This document shows positions 25,812 through 34,502 of a stretch of DNA of 64,000 nucleotides, piece by piece. The DNA comes from Microcoleus sp. FACHB-68 (GTDB taxonomy: Bacteria > Cyanobacteriota > Cyanobacteriia > Cyanobacteriales > Oscillatoriaceae). The stretch is taken from the NCBI RefSeq assembly GCF_014695715.1, contig NZ_JACJOT010000003.1, forward strand, positions 248,001 to 312,000. The letters are read 5' to 3'. The number at the start of each line of letters is the position of its first letter. Positions within the stretch are counted from its first letter, which is position 1. The position numbers and the translations under genes were made by a program. Below the pieces are notes generated by a model, which was not told the DNA's origin, did no database searches, and saw only the letters and a list, made by a program, of their open reading frames with translations.

Positions 25812-26183
25812 GTGTATTACTATTCCGAACCCCCATATTTTTTACTTGTGGCAGGTTTACTGGTCGGCATAGCTTGTGGCTCAGCATTTGACACAACCCT
25901 CAAACAATTGGTGCGCGAGTGGGCAAAGAACCGCTCCACCCGCACTTTAATGAATTTGCAAGGAACTCAACTTTTGGTTCCTTTTCTAGGAATTGGTGCC
26001 GGTGTCTGTGTTTTCCTCGCTGCCGGCTTAGAAATTTTTGGCTTTCCCTTTCCCGTCTCCTATGTCATCTCTTTGCCCCTCACCGTCCTCAGTAGCTGGC
26101 TAATTTGGTATCAGCTTGGCAAACTTTTGGTTCAGCTTGATCGGGGTGGTTCACAAGCGTTGGACTTAGATTCTATTAACTAA
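25812..26183 (+). CDS. Small membrane protein of unknown function
   Basis: A 123-residue protein starting at GTG 25812, chosen because AAGGAG at 25800-25805 lies 6 bases ahead; the open frame extends further 5' but encodes unconserved Pro/Ser-rich sequence. Three hydrophobic segments are visible: YFLLVAGLLVGIACGSAF, LLVPFLGIGAGVCVFLAAGL and SYVISLPLTVLSSWLIWY. A basic cytoplasmic loop (REWAKNRSTR) separates the first two. It follows the ABC1 kinase closely and may be co-expressed with it. No family was recognised. Confidence 0.75.
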   Translation: MYYYSEPPYFLLVAGLLVGIACGSAFDTTLKQLVREWAKNRSTRTLMNLQGTQLLVPFLGIGAGVCVFLAAGLEIFGFPFPVSYVISLPLTVLSSWLIWYQLGKLLVQLDRGGSQALDLDSIN

Positions 26184-26245
26184 AAACGAAGTCAGTGCCT
26201 AATATTATTGGTTTTTGAACACTGCTCATTGACCGCGCTAATGTG

Positions 26246-26300
26246 ATTCTGAGCCAACTTGTCAAGTATAATTTCAAAAATACAAGATTTGGCTCAGAAT
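26246..26300. repeat. Long inverted repeat / hairpin in the gap before the GT10 gene
   Basis: ATTCTGAGCCA (26246 onwards) is the exact reverse complement of TGGCTCAGAAT (26290-26300). The pairing continues inward (ACTTGT with ACAAGA) with a 2-base bulge, giving about 16-17 bp around a 19-base AT-rich loop. Without a T-tract on either side it is not a standard terminator. It may be a small palindromic element or a MITE relic. Confidence 0.55.
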
Positions 26301-26444
26301 AGCTCACTTATTTAAACCGCTCAACTCGCCTGCCTGAAATTTAGATAAAACTGATTTTTCTATAGGGGCAGTAAAAATATCCACTTTGGCAAAAGATATA
26401 GTATTTTAACTTTATTACAGTAAAATTTAAAACTTAAAATCAAT

Positions 26445-27443
26445 ATGAACCCAAAAGTTGTTGGTATGGTAACAAGCTATCCAGCGATGTTTACCAACAA
26501 GCCACTAGCAGCTAGCCAGAGTGATTGGTTGTGGCATCAAACTCCCCACAGCTTTGGCAAGTGGGGCAACATTCAAATGTCAGCAAATGCCCCAGAACCC
26601 GATTTTTTACTGCTCTATCAGTTTGAATTTCCGCGTCCGAGAAAGAAAACTTGGAAGGGACATTTAAAGTCTCAGGTAACGCGCTTGTGGCAGCCGGCTT
26701 CCGATCCAGAACAAGATGTTATTGCTCAATTTCGAGGAGTTCCCAAACACCGCATCATTTCTTTACTGAGGGAACCACCTTTAGAAGAATACGCAGCAGT
26801 TTATCAAGAAAATTACGAAGAATCAAAAAAACATTGCGGTTATGTTTCTTCCCCGGATGATTTAGCGCCGACACCCGATTATATGCCGGCAATTTGGTAT
26901 ATCGGTAACTCTTTTCGAGAACTCAGTGAAATGGGTTCCCCAGAAAAAGTAAAACCTTGCTCTTGGGTTACTTCAGGAATTGATCGCAGCGCTAATCATC
27001 TGCGGCGTCTGGATTTCTTAAAAATGTTGCAAGAACAAGGTTTAGATTTCGATCTTTACGGACGTAATTTGCCAGATTGGGCAAAGAATTATGGGGCATT
27101 GAGCAATAAATGGCACGCGATGGCTCCCTACTACTACAATTTAGCTATTGAAAACTATGCTGACAACGATTGGTATGTCACTGAAAAACTTTGGGATGCG
27201 CTGCTAGCTTGGTGCTTGCCGATTTATTATGGAGGGCCGGCTGCTGATAAACTGCTACCACCAGGGAGTTTTATCCGCCTACCCAGCCTTGATGAAAAAG
27301 GATTGGAATTTATTAAAGAAATTACCGCTACCCCAGATTACTGGTATGCAGCGAGAGGTGCCATTGCAGAAGCGCGACAAGTTATTTTAAACGAATTAAA
27401 TTTACTCAATTGGCTGTCAAATTTTGTTGGTAGAGTTTCATAA
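26445..27443 (+). CDS. GT10-family (alpha-1,3-fucosyltransferase-like) glycosyltransferase
   Basis: A 332-residue soluble protein. The C-terminal half has the GT10 donor-binding signature: YNLAIENYADNDWYVTEKLWDALLAWCLPIYYGG, corresponding to the 'FENS...DYVTEKL...A...G.VPVYWG' motif of bacterial and animal fucosyltransferases, with the conserved Glu and Lys of VTEKL. The first part is variable, as expected for the acceptor domain. It would transfer fucose or a related sugar from a GDP donor in the cytoplasm. The ABC exporter and two GT4 genes that follow on the opposite strand suggest a shared glycan. The sequence in one field is split here only for naming motifs; no membrane segment is seen. 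Confidence 0.8.
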   Translation: MNPKVVGMVTSYPAMFTNKPLAASQSDWLWHQTPHSFGKWGNIQMSANAPEPDFLLLYQFEFPRPRKKTWKGHLKSQVTRLWQPASDPEQDVIAQFRGVPKHRIISLLREPPLEEYAAVYQENYEESKKHCGYVSSPDDLAPTPDYMPAIWYIGNSFRELSEMGSPEKVKPCSWVTSGIDRSANHLRRLDFLKMLQEQGLDFDLYGRNLPDWAKNYGALSNKWHAMAPYYYNLAIENYADNDWYVTEKLWDALLAWCLPIYYGGPAADKLLPPGSFIRLPSLDEKGLEFIKEITATPDYWYAARGAIAEARQVILNELNLLNWLSNFVGRVS

Positions 27444-27567
27444 TAGTTAAATAATAGCTATCAACATTTGATACGTTGAAAAATATTTGAGATGTTGGTT
27501 GATAAACCCAACCTACATTTATATGCAATTAAAAAATCAAAAACCGCTACTTGCAACAAATCTAAAA

Positions 27568-29658
27568 TTACGAACGAATCCGCATCCTCACATGATCTTC
27601 TATTAACTCAATAATTTTCAAAATGCACGTAGCAGAATGGTAAGATTCTTTCAGTAACTCATCTCGTTCTTCTTGAGAATCAACCATATCATCAACTAAC
27701 AACTTCAGAAAACCAATCATCGGATTAAGACGAGTCCGGACTTCATAGGAAGCTCGAATTAAAGCTTCATCACGCGTTACTTGTTCCAGAAATTGCAGAG
27801 AATATAAACGCGTGTAATAACCACCTTTGCGAACCAGTTCATCATGAGAACCCACCTCAACAACCCGCCCTTGATCGATAACAGCAATTTGATCGGCTTT
27901 TTGCACGGTTGAAAGCCGGTGGGCAATCACCAGAGTTGTGCGATTTCGAGACAGTTCTTCAAGGGCTAATTGGACAAGGCGTTCAGTCACTGTATCTAAA
28001 GCACTTGTCGCTTCATCTAAGATTAATATTTCCGGGTTTTGCAGTAAAGCGCGAGCGATCGCAATTCGCTGACGCTGCCCTCCAGATAAGAGTACCCCGC
28101 GATCACCAATAATGGTATTGAAACCTTCTGGCAGATCCACAATAAACTCATAAGCATTTGCTCGATTTGCCGCTTCAATAATTTCTTCTTCGCTAGCATT
28201 AGGCTTAGCATAGGCAATATTATTGCGAACGGAGTCATTAAACAAAAATGTATCTTGACTAACAATACCCATTGCCGGTCTTAATGCTTTGAGATCGAAC
28301 TGCCGCAAATCAACGCCATCTATCAAAATGCGGCCTTCTGTGGGATCGTAAAACCTGGGTAAAAGTTCTGCTAAAGTTGACTTACCGGCACCCGTTCCGC
28401 CCACTAAAGCTAAGGTTGTTCCCTGGCGAAGAAATAGATCGACATCTTTGAGAACCAAATCATGATGATCGGGGTAAGCAAACGAGAGTTGTTTGAAATG
28501 AATGCCTTCGCGTAACTTTTTGTAGGGCAGCGTGCCATTCACCATAAAATGCTTATTATCACGCCGCAGAAAGTCATCCACTACATCGACACTCGCCGAA
28601 TTATTAGCGAGTTGACTGCGAGAACTATTGAGTTGGGAAATCAGCGGCAGTAGTCGAAACAGCACTAATAAATAAGTGAGGAGAACGGTAGAAATTGACC
28701 TCAACTCATCCGCAAAAAAAGTCCGACCTAAAAAGACAATTAATAATAAGGCAATAATACTGGTAACTTCAGTCAGCGGGGCAATGGCTGCATAATTCGC
28801 TTCCGATTGAAAATCTGCTTTTTCCCGTTCCCGAATTAAATGCTTAATTTGTTCGTATTCTGTTTCTTCATTGCTCGTTGCTTTCACCAGCCGAATTCCA
28901 CTGAGAGTTTCCAACACTCTCACAGAATAAGATTTTGATGCTTCTGACAGCAGCCGGCCAAAATATCGGGAACGGGCAATTGCGTACTGATTTACCAAAA
29001 TAACTAAAGACAATAACACCGTAGAAGCGAGGGTTAGTTCCCAGGAAATTGCTAGTAGCAATAAAACGAAAACTAAAACGGTGATGGATGTAATTAAAAT
29101 TTGGATAGTGATGCTGATCGCATTAGCCGTTCGGTTGACTTCTGCCCCCAAACGGTTGATCAGATCCCCCACTTTCATTTTGGAGTAAAAATCTATATCT
29201 ACATCTAGTAATAACTTTAAACCGGCTTCCCGCAAATCCGCCGTCAGACTCCGGGTTAGTGATGTTGAGACTAAAATACTGGCATAGGAAGCCGCGTTTT
29301 TTAAAGCAATGGCAAATACAATTGTGCTAGCCATCACGATCAAACGATAACTTTCAGGAACCCCGGCAAAGGGATACATCAAAGTTTGGATAATCGGCGG
29401 CGCTCCTTTTAAATCAATCGCCTGATTCAAAAGGCTAAATATAACCGGCACAATTAAGGTTGTACTCACCCCATTAAAAAAAGCCCCTGAGAAGCCAAGA
29501 ATTATCGTTAAGATTATTTCCTTAGGATAGTTTCTGGTAAATTTTAGGATTAAATTATTGGCTACCATGAAGTGATTCCTAAGCCGCTCAGGTTCTAAAT
29601 GATTGTTTTTATAAAAGTTAAAACTTTGTTTTAACCGACCTATCGGGTGAGTTTTCAT
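27568..29658 (-). CDS. ABC exporter (permease-ATPase fusion) with degenerate histidine-kinase DHp tail
   Basis: The ATG at 29658 is preferred (696 residues); an in-frame TTG at 29697 adds 13. Numbers below use the longer form. Six hydrophobic segments (about 60-350) make a type-I exporter core. The ATPase has Walker A GGTGAGKST (433-441), signature LSGGQ (537-541), Walker B ILILDEAT (557-564) and H-loop His593. It resembles MsbA/HepA-type exporters of lipids or glycolipids. After the ATPase, residues 645-705 resemble the dimerisation/phosphotransfer helix pair of sensor kinases (SYEVRTRLNPMIGFLKLL), with Tyr651 where the phosphorylated His should be. The closest visible relative is the kinase at 37959. 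Neighbouring glycosyltransferases suggest glycan export. Confidence 0.9.
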   Translation of the reverse strand: MKTHPIGRLKQSFNFYKNNHLEPERLRNHFMVANNLILKFTRNYPKEIILTIILGFSGAFFNGVSTTLIVPVIFSLLNQAIDLKGAPPIIQTLMYPFAGVPESYRLIVMASTIVFAIALKNAASYASILVSTSLTRSLTADLREAGLKLLLDVDIDFYSKMKVGDLINRLGAEVNRTANAISITIQILITSITVLVFVLLLLAISWELTLASTVLLSLVILVNQYAIARSRYFGRLLSEASKSYSVRVLETLSGIRLVKATSNEETEYEQIKHLIREREKADFQSEANYAAIAPLTEVTSIIALLLIVFLGRTFFADELRSISTVLLTYLLVLFRLLPLISQLNSSRSQLANNSASVDVVDDFLRRDNKHFMVNGTLPYKKLREGIHFKQLSFAYPDHHDLVLKDVDLFLRQGTTLALVGGTGAGKSTLAELLPRFYDPTEGRILIDGVDLRQFDLKALRPAMGIVSQDTFLFNDSVRNNIAYAKPNASEEEIIEAANRANAYEFIVDLPEGFNTIIGDRGVLLSGGQRQRIAIARALLQNPEILILDEATSALDTVTERLVQLALEELSRNRTTLVIAHRLSTVQKADQIAVIDQGRVVEVGSHDELVRKGGYYTRLYSLQFLEQVTRDEALIRASYEVRTRLNPMIGFLKLLVDDMVDSQEERDELLKESYHSATCILKIIELIEDHVRMRIRS

Positions 29659-29749
29659 GATCAACAACTGTGCCGTTTTAGAGGAGGCTTGCCTCAATCA
29701 ATTTGTGTGTATTTATCCCATTATCCCATCCAAAACTGTATAGAGTTAA

Positions 29750-30913
29750 TTACAAAGATGCCAAAACTTTAGATAAAATAGAGGCCATCGCCGGCACACT
29801 GTAGCATTCTAGGCAGCGGTTCCTAGCTTTCATGCCTTGAATATTTGCTGTTTTATAATCCTGAAATATCAATTGAATTTGATCAGCTAGTTCCTCTGGA
29901 CAGCTTGGAGCCGCGAGATAGCCGGTTTCCGATAAAATTTCAGGAATATCACCCACACGTGTTGCCAAAACCGGCTTTGCCATTGCCATACCCTCCGTTA
30001 GTTTAATCGGAAATTGAGCGCGAGCTGTAACCGTATCCCGCTGGGGAACAACGACAACGTGTGCCGCTGCCACGATTTCGGGCATCCGATCCACCGGCGC
30101 AGGCGGCAGCTTAACAATCCAGCGCCCCCACCGTGCAATCAGCTTATCATCGTAGTCATCATAGGGATTGCCGCCAACAATCACCAGTCTTAAATCAGAT
30201 TGATTCAGCCGGTCGAGTGCCATCAAAATATCCTCAAGCCCCTTATGAGGGCGTGGTGCACCTGGAAACATCAGCACTCGATACTCCGCCAACCCATAGC
30301 GGACTCGGCTTGCTTCTGAATTAAATTTAGCAGGGTCAAACAATGAAGTGTCTTTCCCATTGGGTAGATAAATACCACCAAAGCGCTGTTGTAGGAAGTG
30401 AGTGTCTACCGTTACGGCATCGGCACCCTTGACCAACTTCTCCATCCACTGCAGATAAACTGGATGAGAAGCGTCTCTGAGGGCACCGTCTCGCTTCAGG
30501 ATGTCTCTCGCTAGCTGTTTCAAGGAGGGGCGATAGCGCCACTCATCTCCCCCACACCAACTAAGTTCCCAGTCGTCAATATCGAGAATGACAGGCCGGC
30601 GAGTGCTAAGCTTCTTGAGCAAAGCGATTCCAAAACTTGTCGGCTTGGGTTTTACCGCATAAATAATATCTCCATCAATTTTATTGAGAAGTTGCTTGGC
30701 TGAAGTGAACAGTTGCGGATAAATCCCGCCGGGAACCGAGTCAACCGGCAACTCGGCAGGGGGAAGCGGATAGATACATTCTCCAAATAAAAACCCCAGA
30801 ATTGCCACTTCATAATTTAATTCTCGCAACACTTGACCCAGCAAATAAGCTCGGTCAACGCCGCCTTTAGATAAAGTAGGCGAGAGAATGGAAACCTTTA
30901 ACTTTTTAGTCAT
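29750..30913 (-). CDS. Glycosyltransferase family 4 (GT-B fold)
   Basis: A 387-residue protein. The N-terminal Rossmann domain begins KVSILSPTLSKGGVDRAYLL, with the Gly-Gly acceptor loop of GT4 enzymes. The C-terminal donor domain shows VLMFPGAPRPHKGLEDILMA, LRLVIVGG and the terminal KLTEGMAMAKPVLATRVGDIPEIL, where the E-x7-E element of GT4 is reduced to KLTEGMAMAKPV. It transfers a sugar from an NDP donor in the cytoplasm. It is on the same strand as the ABC exporter (91 bases away) and the next GT4, so the three probably form one operon for a cell-surface glycan. Confidence 0.85.
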   Translation of the reverse strand: MTKKLKVSILSPTLSKGGVDRAYLLGQVLRELNYEVAILGFLFGECIYPLPPAELPVDSVPGGIYPQLFTSAKQLLNKIDGDIIYAVKPKPTSFGIALLKKLSTRRPVILDIDDWELSWCGGDEWRYRPSLKQLARDILKRDGALRDASHPVYLQWMEKLVKGADAVTVDTHFLQQRFGGIYLPNGKDTSLFDPAKFNSEASRVRYGLAEYRVLMFPGAPRPHKGLEDILMALDRLNQSDLRLVIVGGNPYDDYDDKLIARWGRWIVKLPPAPVDRMPEIVAAAHVVVVPQRDTVTARAQFPIKLTEGMAMAKPVLATRVGDIPEILSETGYLAAPSCPEELADQIQLIFQDYKTANIQGMKARNRCLECYSVPAMASILSKVLASL

Positions 30914-30984
30914 GGTAAGCTAACGACCCTTTAACTTTCCAACGTCTCCGCCTAACCAAACCTCCCTTCCCTCTTCCCTCTTCC

Positions 30985-31127
30985 CATGCCCCTACCTGAG
31001 TGCTGAGTGCTGAGTCCTGAGTGGGGGAGTGGGAGAGAAATGCCCCTACCTTTGGGTTGGCGAAGCCTTGCCCCATGCCCAATGCCCTATGCCCCATGCC
31101 CAATCCCCTATGCCCCATGCCCAATCA
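30985..31127. repeat. Short tandem repeats (STRR type): CTGAGTG units and CCCCATGCCCAAT units
   Basis: Two tandem arrays lie between the two GT4 genes: repeated GCTGAGT units at about 30997-31027, and repeats of CCCCATGCCC / AATGCCCTATG at about 31071-31127. The second array runs into the 3' end of the downstream-strand gene (31108) and supplies its last codons. The first array is the reverse complement of the repeat at 33776-33800. Heptamer-type short repeats like these are common between genes in filamentous cyanobacteria. Confidence 0.8.
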
Positions 31128-32460
31128 CATCTTCATAAACTTTTGCCATATCTGCCGCAGCATCCTCCATTGTCCGCACCGGCTTTATCCCCTGGCGCAG
31201 TTTAGCCAAAAGATCGGCATCCGTCGCCAACTGAGCGATCGCTTCACTCCACGCATTCACATCAGCCGCCGGTACTAGCCAACCATCGACACCGTGATGG
31301 ACTAACTCATTCACGCCTCCCACATCCGAACCAATCACCGGCGTCCCAACCGCATGAGCTTCCAGAACCACTAATGGCCCGGTTTCAAAGCCTTGGGAGG
31401 GGACAGCTAGCAAATCGAAACCGGCGACGGCTGCCGGCACTTCCTCTCGTGAAAGCTTCTCGGCCACTTGAATCCGACGATCTTTTTGCGCCATCGCCAA
31501 CACCAGATCCCGATTCACTTTGTCCGCCTCCCCATGCACCATGCCATGAATCACCAATTCCACAGGGATATGTGCCGGCAACCGCTCAATCGCCCCCGCC
31601 AACACTTGTGCACCCTTTGTGTCTTGCCAACGGCCTAAAAAGCCTATCCTGAGCGGATCATCGGGATGCCGATTGCGCTGCGCGATTGTCCGGCTGCCGG
31701 CCCCCCCAACGCCCTGCCGGCACAGCACTAATTTTTCTTGCGGCACCCCATTAATTAACAACGCATCATAAAGCCACTGGCACACTGCCACAATTCGATC
31801 AGCCAAATTCGCCATTTCTAATAGTAGATGCCGATGCCGGCGCACCCAAGGCGGAATGCCAAGCGTTCTTGCTAACTGCCGCAGGCGAATTGAATCTGAA
31901 TTTAATAGTTCGCTTTCCGCCGCCGTTCCCACCCTGAGAGGAACATAACTCAACGCCTGCGCCAGTGCCGGTGACACCCGTTCTGGAACCCCAATACAAT
32001 GCCCACAGCGTGCCGGATCGATCCAGCCATCGCAAGCCGTTTGCCCGTGCAACATCATCGTACCGCGTAGACACACCGCCTCCGGCAGATGAACCGTCAC
32101 GATAGCCGGCATCCCCAACTGCCGCGCTAAACGCAGATGATGTAACCCGCAACCAAAACGCCAAGAATGTTGGTGATAAATATCTGCGGGGTGCGCCTCT
32201 AGCCACCGCGAAAAATACTCAAACCCGCCAGGGGGTAACTGCTGACGCTGCTGGGCTTTCGTTGGGTGAGGATAGAGGGGATAGCGATAGACTTCTACCC
32301 CGTTGTGCCGGTAAACTGCTTCCTGTGTTCCGTGGCGAGAAGCCGCAACCGTGCCGGTGATGCCATAAGCGCCCAACCCCTGTACCAGTCCATCCACATA
32401 AACCTCACAGCCGCCAGAAGTATCGGGAAAATACCAGCTAAGGGTGTGAATTAATCGCAT
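31108..32460 (-). CDS. Glycosyltransferase family 4 (GT-B fold)
   Basis: A 450-residue protein from the ATG at 32460 (MRLIHTLSWYFPDTSGGCEVY); an in-frame TTG lies 5 codons upstream. The N-terminal domain has the GG acceptor loop and a Cys-rich insert (ACDGWIDPARCGHCIGVP) that could bind a metal, a feature seen in a subset of GT4 enzymes. The donor domain has RIGFLGRWQDTKGAQVLAGA and GFETGPLVVLEAHAVGTPVI, containing the GT4 E-x7-E element (Glu and Glu in this stretch). The last codons (IGHGA and stop) are made of the short tandem repeat, so its C-terminus has been altered by repeat growth. It belongs to the glycan block. Confidence 0.87.
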   Translation of the reverse strand: MRLIHTLSWYFPDTSGGCEVYVDGLVQGLGAYGITGTVAASRHGTQEAVYRHNGVEVYRYPLYPHPTKAQQRQQLPPGGFEYFSRWLEAHPADIYHQHSWRFGCGLHHLRLARQLGMPAIVTVHLPEAVCLRGTMMLHGQTACDGWIDPARCGHCIGVPERVSPALAQALSYVPLRVGTAAESELLNSDSIRLRQLARTLGIPPWVRRHRHLLLEMANLADRIVAVCQWLYDALLINGVPQEKLVLCRQGVGGAGSRTIAQRNRHPDDPLRIGFLGRWQDTKGAQVLAGAIERLPAHIPVELVIHGMVHGEADKVNRDLVLAMAQKDRRIQVAEKLSREEVPAAVAGFDLLAVPSQGFETGPLVVLEAHAVGTPVIGSDVGGVNELVHHGVDGWLVPAADVNAWSEAIAQLATDADLLAKLRQGIKPVRTMEDAAADMAKVYEDVIGHGA

Positions 32461-32541
32461 TTTTCTATTGATCAATAAAATTTAATTGTCAGCTTCCTCA
32501 CCCTGAAATCTTCTAAAACCGGCCTCATCAAAACTCAGAAC

Positions 32542-32748
32542 TTAATTACCAATTTTCAGGCGTCCGATTTGGATTTGGTCAAAAATGCGATTAATCTGAC
32601 GGCGATCTTCATCCGTCAACTGTTGATCGGCAAGCATTGCAGAGGTTAATTGCAAATGCTCCTGCGGCGTAATTTGCTCGGCAGCAAGAATGCGCTCGAT
32701 TAGTTGATGAAGTGTTACGGTTGATTTACCCTGACCTGTCTTTACCAT
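32542..32748 (-). CDS. Small conserved cyanobacterial protein, paralogue of 61216-61419
   Basis: A 68-residue protein made of two or three helices. Its C-terminal half (LTDEDRRQINRIFDQIQIGRLKIGN) matches that of the protein at 61216 (LTPQEQEQIDRVFDALRRGLLRVVD), and both have an N-terminal helix with an I...I pattern. The function is unknown to me. It is read away from gloB, with 151 bases between the starts. Confidence 0.72.
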   Translation of the reverse strand: MVKTGQGKSTVTLHQLIERILAAEQITPQEHLQLTSAMLADQQLTDEDRRQINRIFDQIQIGRLKIGN

Positions 32749-32899
32749 AAGTAAATAGTCACGCTTAAAGCAGTGGATTGAGGTTTTGGCATAGTTGCCA
32801 CTAACAACATTGTAAGGAACTCATCACATCCTGCTGTTTTTCTGTCGTCTGACTTTTCCAAATCACACATAAATTATGCCGTTAGGGAGATAGTTTTTT

Positions 32900-33673
32900 A
32901 TGCAGGTTTACCGGCTTCCAGTATTAGAGAACAATTACATTTTTTTATTGCATGACCCCGCTCGAAATATTGCCGCTGTGGTAGATCCGGCTGATGCGGA
33001 ACCTGTGTTGCAACAACTGCAAGCATTGGGGGCGGAGTTGGTTACTATTTTTAATACCCATCATCACAGAGATCATGTGGGTGGCAACCGGCAACTGCTA
33101 GAACGCTTTCCGAATATCCCGGTTTATGCCGGTGCGGAGGATCAGGGGAGAATTCCGGGACAGCAAGTATTTTTGCGAGAAGGCGATCAGGTGGAATTTG
33201 CAGATCGCACTGGGGAAGTTTTCTTTGTACCGGGTCATACTTACGCCCATATTGCCTACTATTTTCCCCCGGCTGCCGGTGAAGAGACGGGCGATTTATT
33301 CTGCGGCGATACTTTATTTGCCGGCGGCTGTGGCAGATTGTTTGAAGGGACGTCGGCGCAAATGCTGTCCTCCCTGAGTAAGTTGCGAAAGTTACCCGAC
33401 AGTACCAAGATTTGGTGTGCCCATGAGTACACGCTGAAAAATCTGGAATTTGCCCTAACGGTGGATGGCGACAATGACGACTTGCAAAATCGCTTTCAGG
33501 AAGTCAAGGAAGCAAGAAGCCGGTTAGAGGCGACGATCCCCTCTGTGCTGGGTGTTGAGAAGCGCACCAATCCCTTTTTACGCTGGGATGAGCCGGCTCT
33601 GCAAGCTGCAGTGAAAAGCTCCCATCCTGAAGAAACCTTTGGGCGTCTGCGAGGTATGAAGGATCGATTTTAA
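32900..33673 (+). CDS. gloB: Hydroxyacylglutathione hydrolase (glyoxalase II)
   Basis: A 257-residue metallo-beta-lactamase-fold enzyme. The metal motif THHHRDH (residues 53-59) is followed by the second-metal His in FVPGHT and the Asp/His of [13 protein letters not shown] and WCAHEYT. The C-terminal part ([26 protein letters not shown]) matches the substrate-binding domain of glyoxalase II, and the length is normal for it. It hydrolyses S-lactoylglutathione to lactate and glutathione in methylglyoxal detoxification in the cytoplasm. It stands alone; an AGGGAGA sequence (32885-32891) precedes the ATG. Confidence 0.93.
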   Translation: MQVYRLPVLENNYIFLLHDPARNIAAVVDPADAEPVLQQLQALGAELVTIFNTHHHRDHVGGNRQLLERFPNIPVYAGAEDQGRIPGQQVFLREGDQVEFADRTGEVFFVPGHTYAHIAYYFPPAAGEETGDLFCGDTLFAGGCGRLFEGTSAQMLSSLSKLRKLPDSTKIWCAHEYTLKNLEFALTVDGDNDDLQNRFQEVKEARSRLEATIPSVLGVEKRTNPFLRWDEPALQAAVKSSHPEETFGRLRGMKDRF

Positions 33674-33720
33674 GCGAATCAGCCTTTAACAGTCCCATTT
33701 CAGCGGACAGCAAAACTTCT

Positions 33721-33806
33721 CCCCTTCTCCCCTTCTCCCCTTCTTCCACTCTCCCCCTCTCCCACTCAGCACTCAGCACTCAGCACTCAGCACTCCCCTC
33801 TCCCCT
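33721..33806. repeat. Short tandem repeats (CTCCCCTT and CACTCAG units)
   Basis: CCCCTTCT units (33721-33745) are followed by CACTCAG/CAGCACT repeats (about 33772-33800). The second array is the reverse complement of the one at 30997-31027, so the same repeat type occurs at two places in opposite orientation. It lies between gloB and rplI. The remainder of the 263-base gap should carry the rplI promoter. Confidence 0.8.
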
Positions 33807-33936
33807 AAATTCCCAACTATTCTAAGCTCAATCTGTTGCAATCGATCAGCAGATTTCGCTACCATAGGATGTTCTGGCTTATAATTAAGCGCCTCATCCC
33901 TGACAAAATCCGCGCAGTTGACAACAGGTAAACACT

Positions 33937-34395
33937 ATGAGCAAACGTGTTCAATTAGTTTTGACACAAGATGTGAAAAAGCTAGGGAGAAATGGCGATC
34001 TGGTTGAAGTCGCCCCCGGTTACGCCCGCAACTTTTTGATTCCTCAAAAAATGGCCGTTCGCACGACCCCAGGCATTCTCAAGCAAGTCGAAAGACGCAG
34101 AGAGCAAGAGCGGCAGCGGCTTCTGGAAGAGAAGCAACAAGCCGAAGTTCGCAAGAGCGCCGTGGAATCGGTGGGCCGCTTTACCATTCAAAAGCAAGCC
34201 GGTGAAGGCGATGCCATCTTCGGCAGCGTCACCGCGCAAGAAGTGGCAGATGTGATTACAGCAACCACCAATCAAGAAGTTGATCGGCGCGGAATTACCC
34301 TTCCCGACATTCGCAAAATTGGCTCCTACAAAGCAGAAGTCAAATTGCATCCAGATGTAACGGCAGTTGTTGAAATTCAAGTCCTGCCTCTTTAA
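33937..34395 (+). CDS. rplI: 50S ribosomal protein L9
   Basis: A 152-residue protein with the L9 N-terminal signature ([33 protein letters not shown]) and the long connecting helix ([20 protein letters not shown]), then the C-terminal RNA-binding domain ([13 protein letters not shown]). Length and layout are normal. It sits directly upstream of dnaB, the order common in cyanobacteria and many other bacteria, and the two may share a promoter although an inverted repeat lies between them. Confidence 0.97.
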   Translation: MSKRVQLVLTQDVKKLGRNGDLVEVAPGYARNFLIPQKMAVRTTPGILKQVERRREQERQRLLEEKQQAEVRKSAVESVGRFTIQKQAGEGDAIFGSVTAQEVADVITATTNQEVDRRGITLPDIRKIGSYKAEVKLHPDVTAVVEIQVLPL

Positions 34396-34401
34396 TAAAT
34401 A

Positions 34402-34457
34402 ATTTTGAATTTTGGATTTTGAATTTTTAAGGAATTCAGAATTCAAAATTCAGAATT
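34402..34457 (+). repeat. AT-rich imperfect inverted repeat between rplI and dnaB
   Basis: AATTTTGAATTTTGGATT (from about 34402) pairs imperfectly with the following AATTCAGAATTCAAAATT, forming roughly 25-bp arms. Related AATTTTGAA/AATTCAAAATT stretches also occur at 4504-4560. It could attenuate transcription between the two genes or be a relic of a small repeat. Confidence 0.5.
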
Positions 34458-34502
34458 GACACGTTGATAGCTAAACGCATACTAGGGCGGGTGCTAGCTG
34501 TT

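Noticed and set aside
31799-32206. Possible frameshifted second protein inside the GT4 gene
   Set aside because: The main frame is continuous with both GT-B domains, so there is no frameshift.
33982-34446. Leftward frame of 154 codons across rplI
   Set aside because: It is antisense to the well-conserved ribosomal protein L9.
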